In this document: positions 9,803 through 26,258 of the stretch, piece by piece
How positions within the stretch are numbered: the stretch's first letter is position 1
Layout: the number at the start of each line of letters is the position of its first letter
DNA from: Mucidula mucida
Lineage: Eukaryota > Basidiomycota > Agaricomycetes > Agaricales > Physalacriaceae
Assembly (NCBI GenBank): GCA_015501055.1
Contig: JADNYV010000023.1
Span: 124,001-188,000, forward strand
Length of the DNA stretch: 64,000 nucleotides
Reading direction: 5' to 3'
Notes under the pieces: model-generated
Database searches by the model: none
What the model saw: only the letters and a program-made list of their open reading frames with translations
Told to the model about the DNA's origin: nothing
Translations under genes and position numbers: made by a program

Positions 9803-12689
9803 ATGTCCACACAGTCAAACCAGCAAGAAGCGTACAACTCAAATCCACCTCCTCACACTGTTTTTGGGTTGAAGCAAGATACACAAAGACTACACAACCC
9901 AATTTTCAATGACAGTTACGAAGAACGTTTCCCTGAAGATCCCTGCTGCCAGGAAACGGCGCCCAATGCGCGGGTCTGGCGGACGTACGAGGAAGAGGCC
10001 GCGGCTTACGACGCCGTCATGGTTGGTCAATCTCGTGATGATCTCGATGTCAGGCTGGTATTCGTATGTTCTCATTCCTTTTTGTTCATCTGCATGGATT
10101 AACACGCATTACAGGCTGGTCTTTTCTCAGCAGTCGTCACGTCATTCCTGGTGCAGATCTCGCAGAAGCTGGAAGCGGATTTCTCACAGATGACCGCTAT
10201 TCTCATGCACGATCTCGTCCTCGTTCAGCTTTCCATGGTCGCGGGTTCATCTGGTCCCAATCTCACGGCTCCGTCGGTTGATCCCACTATGGTGTATAGC
10301 CCCGACACGATCACGGTGTGGATTAACGGACTTTGGGCTGTGAGTCTCGCCGCGAGCCTTGTTGTAGCTCTTGCTGCCGTGCTGGTGAAGCAGTGGCTGC
10401 ACCACTACACGTCGTTTCCTTCCGGAACGCCCGGCACGCGTAGCCACATCCGCCAATATCGCTTCATGGGCCTAGAGAAATGGCGCGTGAGCGTGATCAT
10501 TGGTCTCCTCCCCATCATCATGCACGCTTCGCTGGCGCTCTTCCTCGGTGGTCTTATCCTTTTCTTTGTTCCGCTCCGGACATCGCTGGCTTGGGCCATT
10601 GGTGGCATCAGCATGATTGTCACAGCGCTGTATGTTATCGGCAACGCCATGCCCATATTCTATCCCCAATGCCCGTACCAGACCCCCTCACCGACTTTGC
10701 TCGTTATGCTTTCCTGGCAGCCAGCTCAATACGCCAACGTTTCTTCAATCAGCAAGAGAAAAGGAGGCGCGTTTCGTTGAGAGAATCAGAGACCAAAGCG
10801 ACTACGATATGCTCTCCGTCGATGCTCTCGGCTGGCTATTTGACGTATCGTCAAATCCCACCGTCCACAGTGTCGTCGTGCAAGCACTTGGTGGACTCCT
10901 CGAGTGCGTACAATCTTATAGCGAGGAAATCTGGCGTGACCAGGACGAGATGCGACGTGTTCGCAACGGTTTATTCGAGCGGTCTGCTGACACCATCGAA
11001 GACACATTATTCAGCATTATGGACGCCAAATCGCACTCGCTGACGTGCACAGTCGGCTGCGAGAGAGTTTGTGATCGCCTCAACCGGTCATTCTTATTTC
11101 TGCCCAGGAAGACAGAGAACTCTCCTGAAGATTGGTTTGAGGTGATCAATGACAGTCGTGATGAGCCGCATTTGGGGGCATCCTTGTGGCTTACAGCGCG
11201 CTCCGTGCTTGAGGATGCAACCATGGCTCGGACGACTCTGCGGACATTTATATATGAGCACCGTGATGTCGAGCTCCATCGGCTCGTGTGGGTCCATCTC
11301 TTTGAACTTGCGATTGCATGCGATGTGCTTGCTCCGGAACACCTCGACGACAGCATGGAATGCGCGACTGTCATTGATCTGTGTCTTCATGCTGCGCGTA
11401 GAAACTTGTTGGATCTTGAGTATCGCAATAGGATGAAGGATGTTCCTTTGACCTTGAAAAATGTTCTCCAGTTGCAATCAACACTGAAGGACCGGCGCTG
11501 GGGTGTCGGAGGGTAGAAGAAAACAAGTACTTTCGTTCAGGATCTTTTACTCAAGATGCTTTCTATCTATGACACTTTCCCTCTATCATTCTCGCCCTCC
11601 TACCGACTGGTCCTCGCGGTTGGGAAATTTGGTGTCTCCCGCGTGCCGCAGCCTTTCTCAGCTCACTGGGCCAATTTTGATGGTGGGCATCACTTGCATC
11701 TCGTCGACTGCGCTCTGACTTATCTCGACGATATCCTCACCAACGACTTTTCCGCACGCGTCTTGGATGACTATCCGGAGCAACAAGAGTTCCTGGGTGC
11801 CATGTTCAACTTTCTCATCAGCGTCATCGATACCACGCCAATTAGGCCTCAATATCGGGAGAACGAGTTTCTGCCTCTTGGCCTACCTACTCATATTACC
11901 GACCTTTTCGTTCATTGTCTATGCCACACTGTTTCACTCTGTGCGTCGTTCTTTGACTCCCATTTTGTTCTGCCGGCGGCGTCTATCGTGAGGCTTTCAT
12001 ATATCCCCAAACAACACCATTCCCAAGACCTCGGGATCCTGCACCCGATATCCACGTGCGACGTCGATTATGTGACGGACAAGGTGCTTGGTGCTTTATC
12101 CTCCCGCCTTGCCGCCGGCGACGAAGCCATGTACCGTTCATTTGTCGCTGGGGACTGGGTCACGCTTCTCTTGGAGTCATGGCTCTCGGACTTGAAAAAG
12201 CAAACGTACACCGCCCTCACTTGGTTCACCTCTGTGAGCGAGGCGTTTACTATGCATGGCTATATGCATGGCTTGTCTTTTCTACCGCCAGAGGCGCGCG
12301 CTGAATATGTGGAGTACATTCACGCGCCGAGGAATCTCATTATGTTGTTCTTGATGGTGGCTACGGACGAAAGTGTGGTGGCGTGCTTTTATGGGAACGA
12401 TATGAGTACACCGAGGATACGAGCGTTGATGAGGGTGTGTCCTAGGCATGCGGCGTGGGCAGAGTGTTATGCGACGTTGAAGGGCATTGTTGCGTGGATC
12501 CGGGATCCTGAGGGCGTCAGGTTTCCTTTGGAAGGGTTTTTTGGGGGACGGGTTGTGAGGGTTGATAATGTGGAGATTTCTTTGGATGACCAGTTAAAGG
12601 CGATGTTGAGAAAGGAGCGGGTTCGTGCGAGGTTGGAGTTGGCGAAACTTGAAGAAGGAAATGTGGTGCGCCAGCTCCCGGCGATGTAG
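9803..12689 (+). pseudogene. DUF6535 family membrane protein, copy B (broken)
   Basis: Same family and intron position as copy A (intron 10058-10114), and inverted relative to it. The first 85 codons, the membrane helices and the C-terminal domain are recognisable. Three lesions are seen against copy A. One C is missing from the C-run at about 10683-10687 (frameshift). About 10 nt are missing near 10795-10802 (second frameshift). A TAG at 11514-11516 stands where copy A has CAG. The 3' half is otherwise nearly identical to copy A, even in the antisense frames, so the duplication or a gene conversion is recent. The final stretch ends with VDNVEISLDDQLK and a charged helix, with the stop at 12687-12689. 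Sequencing error cannot account for all three lesions easily. Confidence 0.8.
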
Positions 12690-12980
12690 GGGGTAAGTGC
12701 AGGACTTTGACTTGGTCTTATGCTTCATCTTCTCTTGCAGTGGCATCATCGCTTAGTCGAGTTGGAGGCTGCGGACGACAGAGGTTTGCTTGTAAGGCGA
12801 TTTACTTCGTTTCGAGAAATTGACTGGGGTATTCAAGCTTTGACCACAAAACTTTGAAGGTTGTTGATAATCATACATTTTGGGGGGGTTACTACATTTT
12901 CAGTCAGAGACTACGTGGCACCTATGTTACGATGACAGCAGAGTACTCGATGAATCTGAGCAAGACTTGACGTCGCATTT

Positions 12981-13238
12981 TGTTAGAATAAATGGGGTAA
13001 AGGGAGCGAGGTTGATATTTGAGTGAGTGCTTGCAATTGCGCAATACCGTTGGGTTAGCTCGCGTTAGAGCAAACAGATGCTCTACCGGCGAGAATGGAT
13101 TCAGCTTATATACTACATGCAAAATATACTAGAAGGTTCTACAAAATTCTACTTCTACTGGCTGACTGAGCAGCTGACTAAGAAAGGAAACTTCTCATCA
13201 GTTCTCGAGGCGGCGAGTCGCATCGCCAAACTCCAACT
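12981..13238 (-). repeat. 3' LTR of the gag-only element
   Basis: Matches the 5' LTR over 257 bp with two mismatches (positions about 13037 and 13140). Its outer end is intact; the inner terminal base differs. No purine-rich tract is obvious next to it. Confidence 0.85.
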
Positions 13239-13767
13239 TGACGAGGCGCTGAGTATAAGTCGCAAATGCCGAGCTCCCCCTGAAACTGCGGCCTCATGCC
13301 GTGCTTGATCCCCGGCACAAATACGGTACACAAAGTGATGCAGCGCACGGCCTGCATGTCCCCACCAATGCCCCAAGCATGGTGTTCCTGGGACCTGTAT
13401 CCCCGTGATCGTGCACGTGGCACTATTGGCGGTCCCAACTACTTCTGGGCCAGGTTGCCAATCTTTAGTAGCTCTGAGTCTGCCAAAGAAAAGAAGGATA
13501 GTCCAAAAATTGAATGTCAGGTGGATGAGAAATGGAAGGCATGATTAAAATGATGTATAGTAAGGAGGAAAATAATGTGTGCATTTAAAATGCAAAGTCC
13601 GAGTCTGCTTCTGGGTCTGAGGACCATTCCTCTTCATCAGATTCAGCCAAACCAAATGCAGCAACAGTGTTGGGCTCTGATGGGCAATCACGAGCCATGT
13701 GGCCTTTGCCGCCACAGGTGTAGCAGACATTTTTGGGTGGTGCAGGGTTGGATGACGATCGGAATGA

Positions 13768-14412
13768 TTATTGCGGCACATTACGCGGCTTACGCGGAGG
13801 AGGTCTGGATTTGGAAACCATGGCGGTATTGTGAACGATGCCATTGCCTGATCCAGACAAACGGCGCTTTGCTTCGATCATGATGGCAGCGTTAACCTTG
13901 CTTGGACTCGAGAGTAATGTCTCATCAAGGGCTGTTGATGAAACCCATGAGTCCCAAGTCTCGGGCATGGATGTGAGAAGCGCGAGGGAAAAGACTTTGT
14001 TGTCCAGGGGGTAACCAAATGTGCGTAGATCTTCAGCACAATTCTTCATGTCACAAAGATGACGCTCCATTGTGGATTCATCACCTTGGACACGGGTGGA
14101 AAAGAGTTTCCGGATGGCTAGGATGATCCCAATACCACCATCACTCTGGTAGTTGTCCTTGAGGGTAGTCCAAGCCTCAAGAGCTGTCTTCGCGTTGCGG
14201 ATGTCAACGATGATGTGGGGCTCGACGCGTAGACGGATCTGCGTCAGGGCCTTTTGGTCCGAAGTTTTCCATGTGGCATCGGTGCCTGATGCGCCATCAG
14301 CTATATGGCCGTCAAGTCCGAGGTCATTGAGAATGTCTCCCATCTGGATGCTCCAGGTGGCATAGTTCTCTACCCCTGAGAGTGGGTCAACAGAGAGGCG
14401 GTAGCCGGACAT
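13768..14412 (-). CDS. Copia-type gag polyprotein (UBN2-like)
   Basis: Structural protein of the non-autonomous element; 214 codons from an ATG 65 nt inside the 5' LTR. It opens with MSGYRLSVDPLSGVENYATW, the usual start of Copia gag, followed by the alpha-helical UBN2 core (LEAWTTLKDNYQS, then RKLFSTRVQGDESTMERH). A TAA at 13768-13770 ends it. The same frame continues after that stop into a CCHC zinc knuckle (CYTCGGKGHMARDC, about 13690-13731) and an acidic tail ending with TAA at 13585-13587. Either the first stop is a nonsense mutation or the knuckle is reached by read-through. Confidence 0.75.
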   Translation of the reverse strand: MSGYRLSVDPLSGVENYATWSIQMGDILNDLGLDGHIADGASGTDATWKTSDQKALTQIRLRVEPHIIVDIRNAKTALEAWTTLKDNYQSDGGIGIILAIRKLFSTRVQGDESTMERHLCDMKNCAEDLRTFGYPLDNKVFSLALLTSMPETWDSWVSSTALDETLLSSPSKVNAAIMIEAKRRLSGSGNGIVHNTAMVSKSRPPPRKPRNVPQ

Positions 14413-14477
14413 GGTTGGTGTGGGGAGGGCGCGAAAGACTGAGCCGGGTTATCGGTGGCTTTACCGAGATCTGTTTG

Positions 14478-14735
14478 TGTTAGAATAAATGGGGTAAAGG
14501 GAGCGAGGTTGATATTTGAGTGAGTGCTTGCAATCGCGCAATACCGTTGGGTTAGCTCGCGTTAGAGCAAACAGATGCTCTACCGGCGAGAATGGATTCA
14601 GCTTATATACTACATGCAAAATATACTAGAAGGTTCCACAAAATTCTACTTCTACTGGCTGACTGAGCAGCTGACTAAGAAAGGAAACTTCTCATCAGTT
14701 CTCGAGGCGGCGAGTCGCATCGCCAAACTCCAACA
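14478..14735 (-). repeat. 5' LTR of the gag-only element
   Basis: Runs TG...CA on the minus strand. It carries a TATATAAG box (complement at 14602-14609) about 190 nt upstream of the gag ATG, a plausible element promoter. The sequence just inside the LTR (about 14450-14477) would be the primer-binding site, but I cannot match it to a tRNA. Confidence 0.85.
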
Positions 14736-16098
14736 CATTTCTTCGACAGATGAGCTTCTACACAACGTCGCTTACGGTATCGTGCGCGAGATTACTCGGC
14801 GCGTAGAGCATACACAATTCCCCACGGTAGTCCATTTGAGAGGCTGGGAGACTGTGTTATGCGACGGGAATCTTGCGCGCAATCGCATATAGTCGTAAGT
14901 GTCAACTTCGCTGAAGGGCTGGGTGTCAGTGAAGGAATACTGGGCGCGCTTTCTATTCAGAGCTGCAGCATCCAACTGATTATAGTATGAATTCGGTTTA
15001 TAGACGCCTTCAGGGCGCGTTGAAGAATCATTCATGAAATACATTTTGCCTTGATATCCTGCAACTCTTTTCGACTAGTGGACCACCTTCTTTAATGCTT
15101 CTGCACATTCCGATGTGTATGTCTGCCTGGAGTCCAAACAAAACTGCGTCCGCCTCGTCACATCAGACCAACCTCAACTCAACATGTTCGACTTGGATGG
15201 CAGCTTTGCGTTGGCGCCGCGCTCAGGCATGCTCATCATTACGCGCGTATCATTCTCTGACAGCGAGTGATCTGAGGATATAAGCCGTCTCATCGTCGGC
15301 TCATGCGTTGTACGCGACCTACGAGAGGAACATTGCCGTTGACCTGGCGGAAAGCAACTATCCGAATACTTCAAGGTATTTATGTTTGTTCTCCTTCGCT
15401 GACTCGCGGGTTCACCATTAACAGGATTGTCGTGAATTTCTGTTTCATATGGTAGCCATCGACGCGTAAACATCTATCTCCAACCGCGTTTTGTTGGGTT
15501 CGATACGTCTGGACGACTAGGTGGAAGGAGCCATATCTGGCGCGCGCTGATGCCATCGAGCCTTCGAACGAGAGAACAACGGTGATCCGTATCTGCGACT
15601 GGTGGTGCTCTGGAACTTTACCAATTCCTAACAGTATGTACCAATCAATGGTGCCTGTCCTGGAGGCCTTACATCGTGGCTCGTCTTGATACTTCCTCTT
15701 CCATAACGCGCCATATATAACCTCGAAGCTTCCTCATCAATGTAGGCCGCTCGCGCCAGTCCCATCTTCTTGCACGGAGGTCATCTACGAGAAACGCCTG
15801 CATGTAAGTTGAGTTACTTTGTTTCGAGATCACCAAGGACTGAACCTGTGTCTTCAATGAAGGACGGCACGATGACAATCAATCACTTTCGGGGTTTTAC
15901 ATCGTCGGTCAAGAACTGATTGGCACCTGTCAGTGTGTTCCAATGACGGTTGTAAGTATAACGATTCAAGATTTGACGAATCTGAACAAAACTTGCCTTG
16001 AGTCCTACCTCTCTGTAGAGCGCGACAGACGAGCTTTAGATTGCCTCTTGGACAACCGTCTGCGTTGAGCGCATGTCGAGGATTACAATCTGGCGTTA
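14736..16098. other. Interval with unrecognised coding remnants
   Basis: A minus-strand frame from the ATG at 15044 to 14772 (90 codons, containing FTDTQPFSEVDTYDYMRLRA) looks protein-like in composition but matches no family I know. A second decayed-looking stretch lies at about 15100-15300. About 15785-15990 weakly resembles the 3' flank of copy B (about 12780-12960), another trace of DUF6535-linked duplication. Confidence 0.35.
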
Positions 16099-16131
16099 GT
16101 GGCAAGAATGGCTGACACAGCCACGTGGCTG
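16099..16131 (+). promoter_or_regulatory. Shared DUF6535 promoter element (copy C)
   Basis: CAAGAATGGCTGACACAG followed by CCACGTGGCTG. The last part forms a perfect 14-bp palindrome CAGCCACGTGGCTG at 16118-16131. It sits about 120-150 nt upstream of the ATG. Confidence 0.55.
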
Positions 16132-16252
16132 TCCAACTGCGTCCTCGAGTTCAATTGGACTCAGGGCTGTAGACGCCTTACTTCCTCCCACAACGGACTG
16201 ATCTGGTGCCAACTTTCATCTACCTTCCCACCAAGCGACTCTGTCCCCGCCG

Positions 16253-18920
16253 ATGTCCGCACAGTCAAACCGGCAAGAAGCGTCTCTGTCGGACAACCCA
16301 AATCCACATCCTCAAGCAGTCGACTCCGAGCCCACTCCATCACGCCCGGTAAACACTGCTTTTGGGTTGAAGCAGGATGCCCAAAGACCACACAAGACCG
16401 TTTTTAAGGACAATTATGAAGAACGTTTCCCTGAAGATCCCTACTGCCAGGAAGTCGCGCCCAATGCGCGGGTCTGGCGCACGTATGAGGAAGAGGCCGC
16501 GGCTTACGACGCAGTCATGGTTGGTCAATCTCGTGATGGTCTCGATGTCATGCTGGTATTTGTATGTTCTCATTCCTTCGTTGCATCCGTATGGAATAAC
16601 GAGCATTACAGGCTGGTCTTTTCTCAGCCGTCGTCACGTCCTTTCTCGTCCAAGTATGTCAGAAACTCGAAGCAGACTTTTCACAGATGTCCGCTATTCT
16701 CATGCACGATCTCGTCCTCGTTCAGCTTTCCATGGCCGCGGGCTCATCTGGTCCTAATCTCACGGCTCCGTCGGTTGATCCCACTATGGTGTATAGCCCC
16801 GACACGGTCACGGTGTGGGTTAACGGACTTTGGGCTGTGAGCCTCGCTGCGAGCCTCATCGTAGCTTTTGCCGCCGTGTTGGTGAAGCCGTGGCTGCGCC
16901 ACTACGCATCGCTCCCTTCCGGAACGCCTGGCGCGCGCAGCCACATTCGCCATTACCGCTTCATGGGCCTAGAGAAATGGCGCGTGAGCGTAATCATTGG
17001 TCTCCTCCCCATCATCATGAATATTTCTTTAACACTCTTCTTTGTGGGCCTGATCCTCTTCTTTGTTCCTCTCCAGACGTCCCTGGCTTCGGTCATTAGT
17101 GCTATCACCTTGACTGTCACTGTGCTGTACTTCGTCAGCAACGCCATGCCCATATTCTATCCTCAATGCCCGTACCAAACCCCTCTCACCGACTTTGTAT
17201 ATCGTGCTTTTCAGGCGGCAAGCTCGATTCGCCAACATCTCTTCACCCATGAAGAGCAAAAGAGTTGCTTTTCGTTGAGAGAATTAGAGACCAAGGTGGT
17301 TTCGGACAACTACGACATGCTCTCCGTCTGCGCTATCGACTGGTTGTTTGACGTATCGTTGAACCCTACCGTCCACAGCGTCGTCGTGCAAGCACTCGGC
17401 GGGCTCCCTGCAAGCATACAGTCTTACACCATGGAATATCCGTGGCGTAATGGGGGTGAGATGGCGAGGGTTCGCAGCGAGTCATTCGGGCGGATTGCCG
17501 CCAAACTTGAACCATCACCATATTCCACTAATATTTCCTCACTCGCATGCATAGTTGGCCGCGAGAACATTTGTGATCGCCTCATGCGGTCGTACTTGTT
17601 TCTTCCCAGTGGACACCAATATGTCGTTATTGATGACGGTCGTGACGCGCCGCACTTTCGGGCATCGTTGTGGCTCAGGCGGCCCTCAAGCTACCTATCC
17701 GCTGAGTCTTCGGCTGTAATTCGGAGTCGTCTACGGGCATGCTTGGCCTTCAACTGTCATGTTGAGCTACATCCTCTTGTGTTGGTCAATCTCATGAAAG
17801 TTGCAATTGCCTATGATGTGCTTGCTCCAGCAAATCTCAACAACAGCAGGGAATGTGCAGTTGTTATTGATCTGTGGTTTCAGGCTACATGCACAGAGTC
17901 AAAAGATCACACTCTGAAGAATGAACCGTCGATGTTGGAGCAAGTTCGTACTATACCTCTCTCACTAACTCTTGCTGGAGTGTCAAACGAATCCAATGCC
18001 TTTCTTCAGGGTCATCTTTTAAAGTTCCTTTCCGTCCACGATAACCTCCAGGATTCATCATTCTCTCTCTCCTTCCGCCTGGCCCTTGCAGTTGGGAAAT
18101 TTGGTGTCTCACATGTGGCGCAACATTTTTCATCTCGCTGGTGTGACCTCGATGGTTGGCGCCATCTTCACCTTATCAACTGCGCTCTAGACTCTCTCAT
18201 TGATACTCCTTACTCACATGCAGTGATAGAGCCCATATGCTGCTTTATCATGAATGTCATTGATACCACACCGGTTTGCGATTATAACCCCCAGCTGTGG
18301 GAAAATCCCGTAATCGGAGCTTGTCTCGTGCACTGCCTGTCCCAAATTCGTGAGCTGTTGTCGGCGCACAATGATATTATGCTGCCTCCCACTCGCTCAG
18401 CAAGCTCTTACAGATCCCTGCTCAACACCTCTTACAGGACCTTGGGATTTTTTGGAGACCAGCTACTTTCCCGCACGACTTTCATGAAAAGACAGTACAT
18501 GACACGCTTGAAATGTTCTTCAGGCTCCTCATTGACGGCACCAAAGGGGCTCATCATGTGTTTGTTACTGACGACTGGCTCAAGATTCTTGCGGAGTCAT
18601 GGCTAGTGAACATGAACCCCCAGAGATTTGTTGACCGAGGCTGGAAGAGATCTTGCGACCATTTGAGCCTGCCATCTCATGCGTCTTGGTGCAGAAGTTA
18701 CGTGATGTTGCATAAAGTTGTGCGGTGGAGTCGGAATCCTGATGGAGCGGAGTTCCCATTGAAAGGTTTTTTCAAGGGAAAGGTTGTGAAGATTGATGAC
18801 GTCGAGATTTCACTAGACGACGAGTTGAAAGAGGTTTTGGGACAGGATCGTCTTCGTGAGGCGCTGGATTTGATGGAACAGTGTCTTTTGAGTGATGCTT
18901 TCAGATTCATCTGCGCTTAA
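16253..18920 (+). pseudogene. DUF6535 family membrane protein, copy C (frameshifted)
   Basis: Exon 1 is 16253-16555, the intron 16556-16611, and exon 2 stays open from 16612 to 18606. All core motifs are present: EERFPEDPYCQEVAPNAR, the LFSAVVTSFLV helix and MGLEKWRVSVIIGLLPII. Compared with copy D one base is missing at about 18382-18392 in the CTGCCTCC block. This shifts the frame; the homologous C-terminal frame then runs to TAA at 18918-18920. Relative to B and D, about 60 residues are also missing near 18640-18665, between RGW and LPSHASW. Only one frameshift separates it from a readable gene, so it may be a young pseudogene, a truncated variant ending at 18606, or a base-calling error. 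Confidence 0.72.
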
Positions 18921-19300
18921 GGGATTCAGAAGGAAATGGAAACTGTTCGTAGGTTGATTCTATTTTGCATGTCCTCTGACTTCTCCACCTGGAAATATTG
19001 AATGAAGAAATTTACTCATCAAGTAATGTAAGGCGTGTTTTCGACACTGATAAGATCCACGAGCATGAGTGGGTAAGTACGCGCTCGACGCGCAGGCTAT
19101 AGTTGTGCCTCCGCTCTGTCCTCTTGCCCACAATGTCCATTTCGCTGATTCCCATATCTTCTACGCCAAGCGCTGTCCATAGTCTCGGATAGACTCACTA
19201 AATGTTCTCCTCCCCATCTTGTGCATGCAACCACCACCACAAAGTTGCAACCATCTATAGTGCGTGTCGAGTTCACGAGACAGTGCCGCACCTACTAGCT
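18921..19300. other. Intergenic spacer after copy C
   Basis: No gene or clear signal is seen. The first 40 nt weakly resemble the 3' flank of copy D. Confidence 0.4.
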
Positions 19301-19620
19301 CGCCAGGCTACAACCGTCTAAAGTCCAGGAAATGCTTACAGCGTGATGACGCGCACTTGTCGTCGGCAGTACTGTTTCGGGAGCGAAGTCCATTATATTC
19401 TAGCCTCATCTGGTGTCATTCCCGTACAAAGAAATCTCATCCGCAATGGTGGCTCATTGATGGCCGCGCCATCGTCGACAACGGCGTTCGTGAATGGGAA
19501 GTCATCGGGGCTATTCCCCGAGGACACGAGCTATACGGAATTTATGTGGGCGGCGCTGCGTGTGCCGCACTGGAGTATACGTGCTGGAAACGCGAAGATG
19601 GTAATGACCGTTTTCATTGA
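19301..19620 (+). pseudogene. Broken fragment of the 3.2-5.1 kb acyltransferase
   Basis: The reading frame contains ILASSGVIPVQRN, LFPEDTSYTE and WSIRAGN. These align in order with ILSSSGAIPVQRN, VFSEGASYTE and VEYTRW of the acyltransferase gene. Only about 100 codons of the catalytic region remain, with substitutions at motif residues (EGAS to EDTS) and a frame change near the end. No flanking exons are found. It lies between DUF6535 copy C and the ABC transporter. Confidence 0.7.
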
Positions 19621-19764
19621 ATAGCTCGAAACGAGCTGTGCATCTAAACCACCCTCGCTCCAGTACCCTCTGATACAAGTTTTTCAATTGTTCGACACAT
19701 ATATATGTCTGTAACCACCCAATATCCCGTATATTATAAAAATCTATATCAGTACCAATACCCA

Positions 19765-25604
<5,840 letters not shown>

Positions 25605-26258
25605 GCTTGTCGTCGCCGAGAACGTCGCACTCACTTGACTGTAGGAAGTGAGTCGGGCTGGATTAAGAAGAAAGCCAGGGCGTTACGGTAGCCATCGAGA
25701 GCGATGAGAAACCGGAGATATTAGAGGCTTATGTGCCGAGTAAACGTCATCTCCCCTGTCGATATTTAAATCTGACCAATCCTTGAGCCTCGATTGGTAT
25801 CATGACATGAAGGTCAGAGTATAAGCCGGCGGAGCATGTCACTGGCAATCGTATGACAATGAAGCATGTTGAAGATGTGGACGTGGCAAGGACGTGGTTG
25901 GTGGAGAGAAGGGATAGCTCACCGCCACTAAACTCAGGGTTGAAACTGGGTTGAAATTCGATCGATAGCCATCCGCGGTCGCCTGTTCAAATACTTGCCG
26001 ATGCTTGTAAGTAAAGTCGATTTGGACAACCTCCTTGCCGTCTTTCGATTCCTCGTCATTTCAGTATGTTTCTGCTTCACGACCTTGTGAATATTCCTTC
26101 GTAACCGTTCAACGAACAAGACCTGTGAAATGTGATGTGCTAGAACTGTGCCAGAAAAGTGGGTGCATTCTCCTCCTGAAGCTGTCTCTGAAGTTCACCA
26201 GAACTGAGAACAATTCGGGAAAGCAGTTTGTCGTAGGCCGATGTATGCACACAGTGTA
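25605..26258. other. Intergenic (ABC transporter promoter side)
   Basis: No gene is recognised. About 30 nt immediately upstream of the ABC transporter start are also conserved in front of its broken copy at 42.5 kb. Confidence 0.5.

Larger units (their letters stand above)
12981..14735 (-). mobile_element. Gag-only Copia-like LTR retrotransposon (non-autonomous), complete with target duplication
   Basis: The 1755-bp element is flanked by 258-bp direct LTRs and by the 5-bp duplication CATTT (12976-12980 and 14736-14740). Its coding sense is the minus strand, so the 5' LTR is at 14478-14735. In that sense the LTRs run from TGTTGGAG to TTCTAACA. Only a Copia gag and zinc knuckle are present; no protease, integrase or reverse transcriptase is seen in the internal 1.24 kb. 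This is the layout of TR-GAG elements known from plants. The two LTRs differ at two internal bases plus the terminal one, so the insertion is young. The region beyond the gag (about 13239-13584) has no recognisable pol remnant. Confidence 0.85.

Noticed and set aside
13078..13308. Open frame starting MLYRREWIQLIYYMQNILEG, repeated at 14575-14892
   Set aside because: It lies inside the two LTRs; the repetition comes from the LTRs and no protein family matches.
14450..14477. Primer-binding site of the gag-only element
   Set aside because: The sequence next to the 5' LTR does not match a tRNA 3' end that I can recognise, so no site is annotated.
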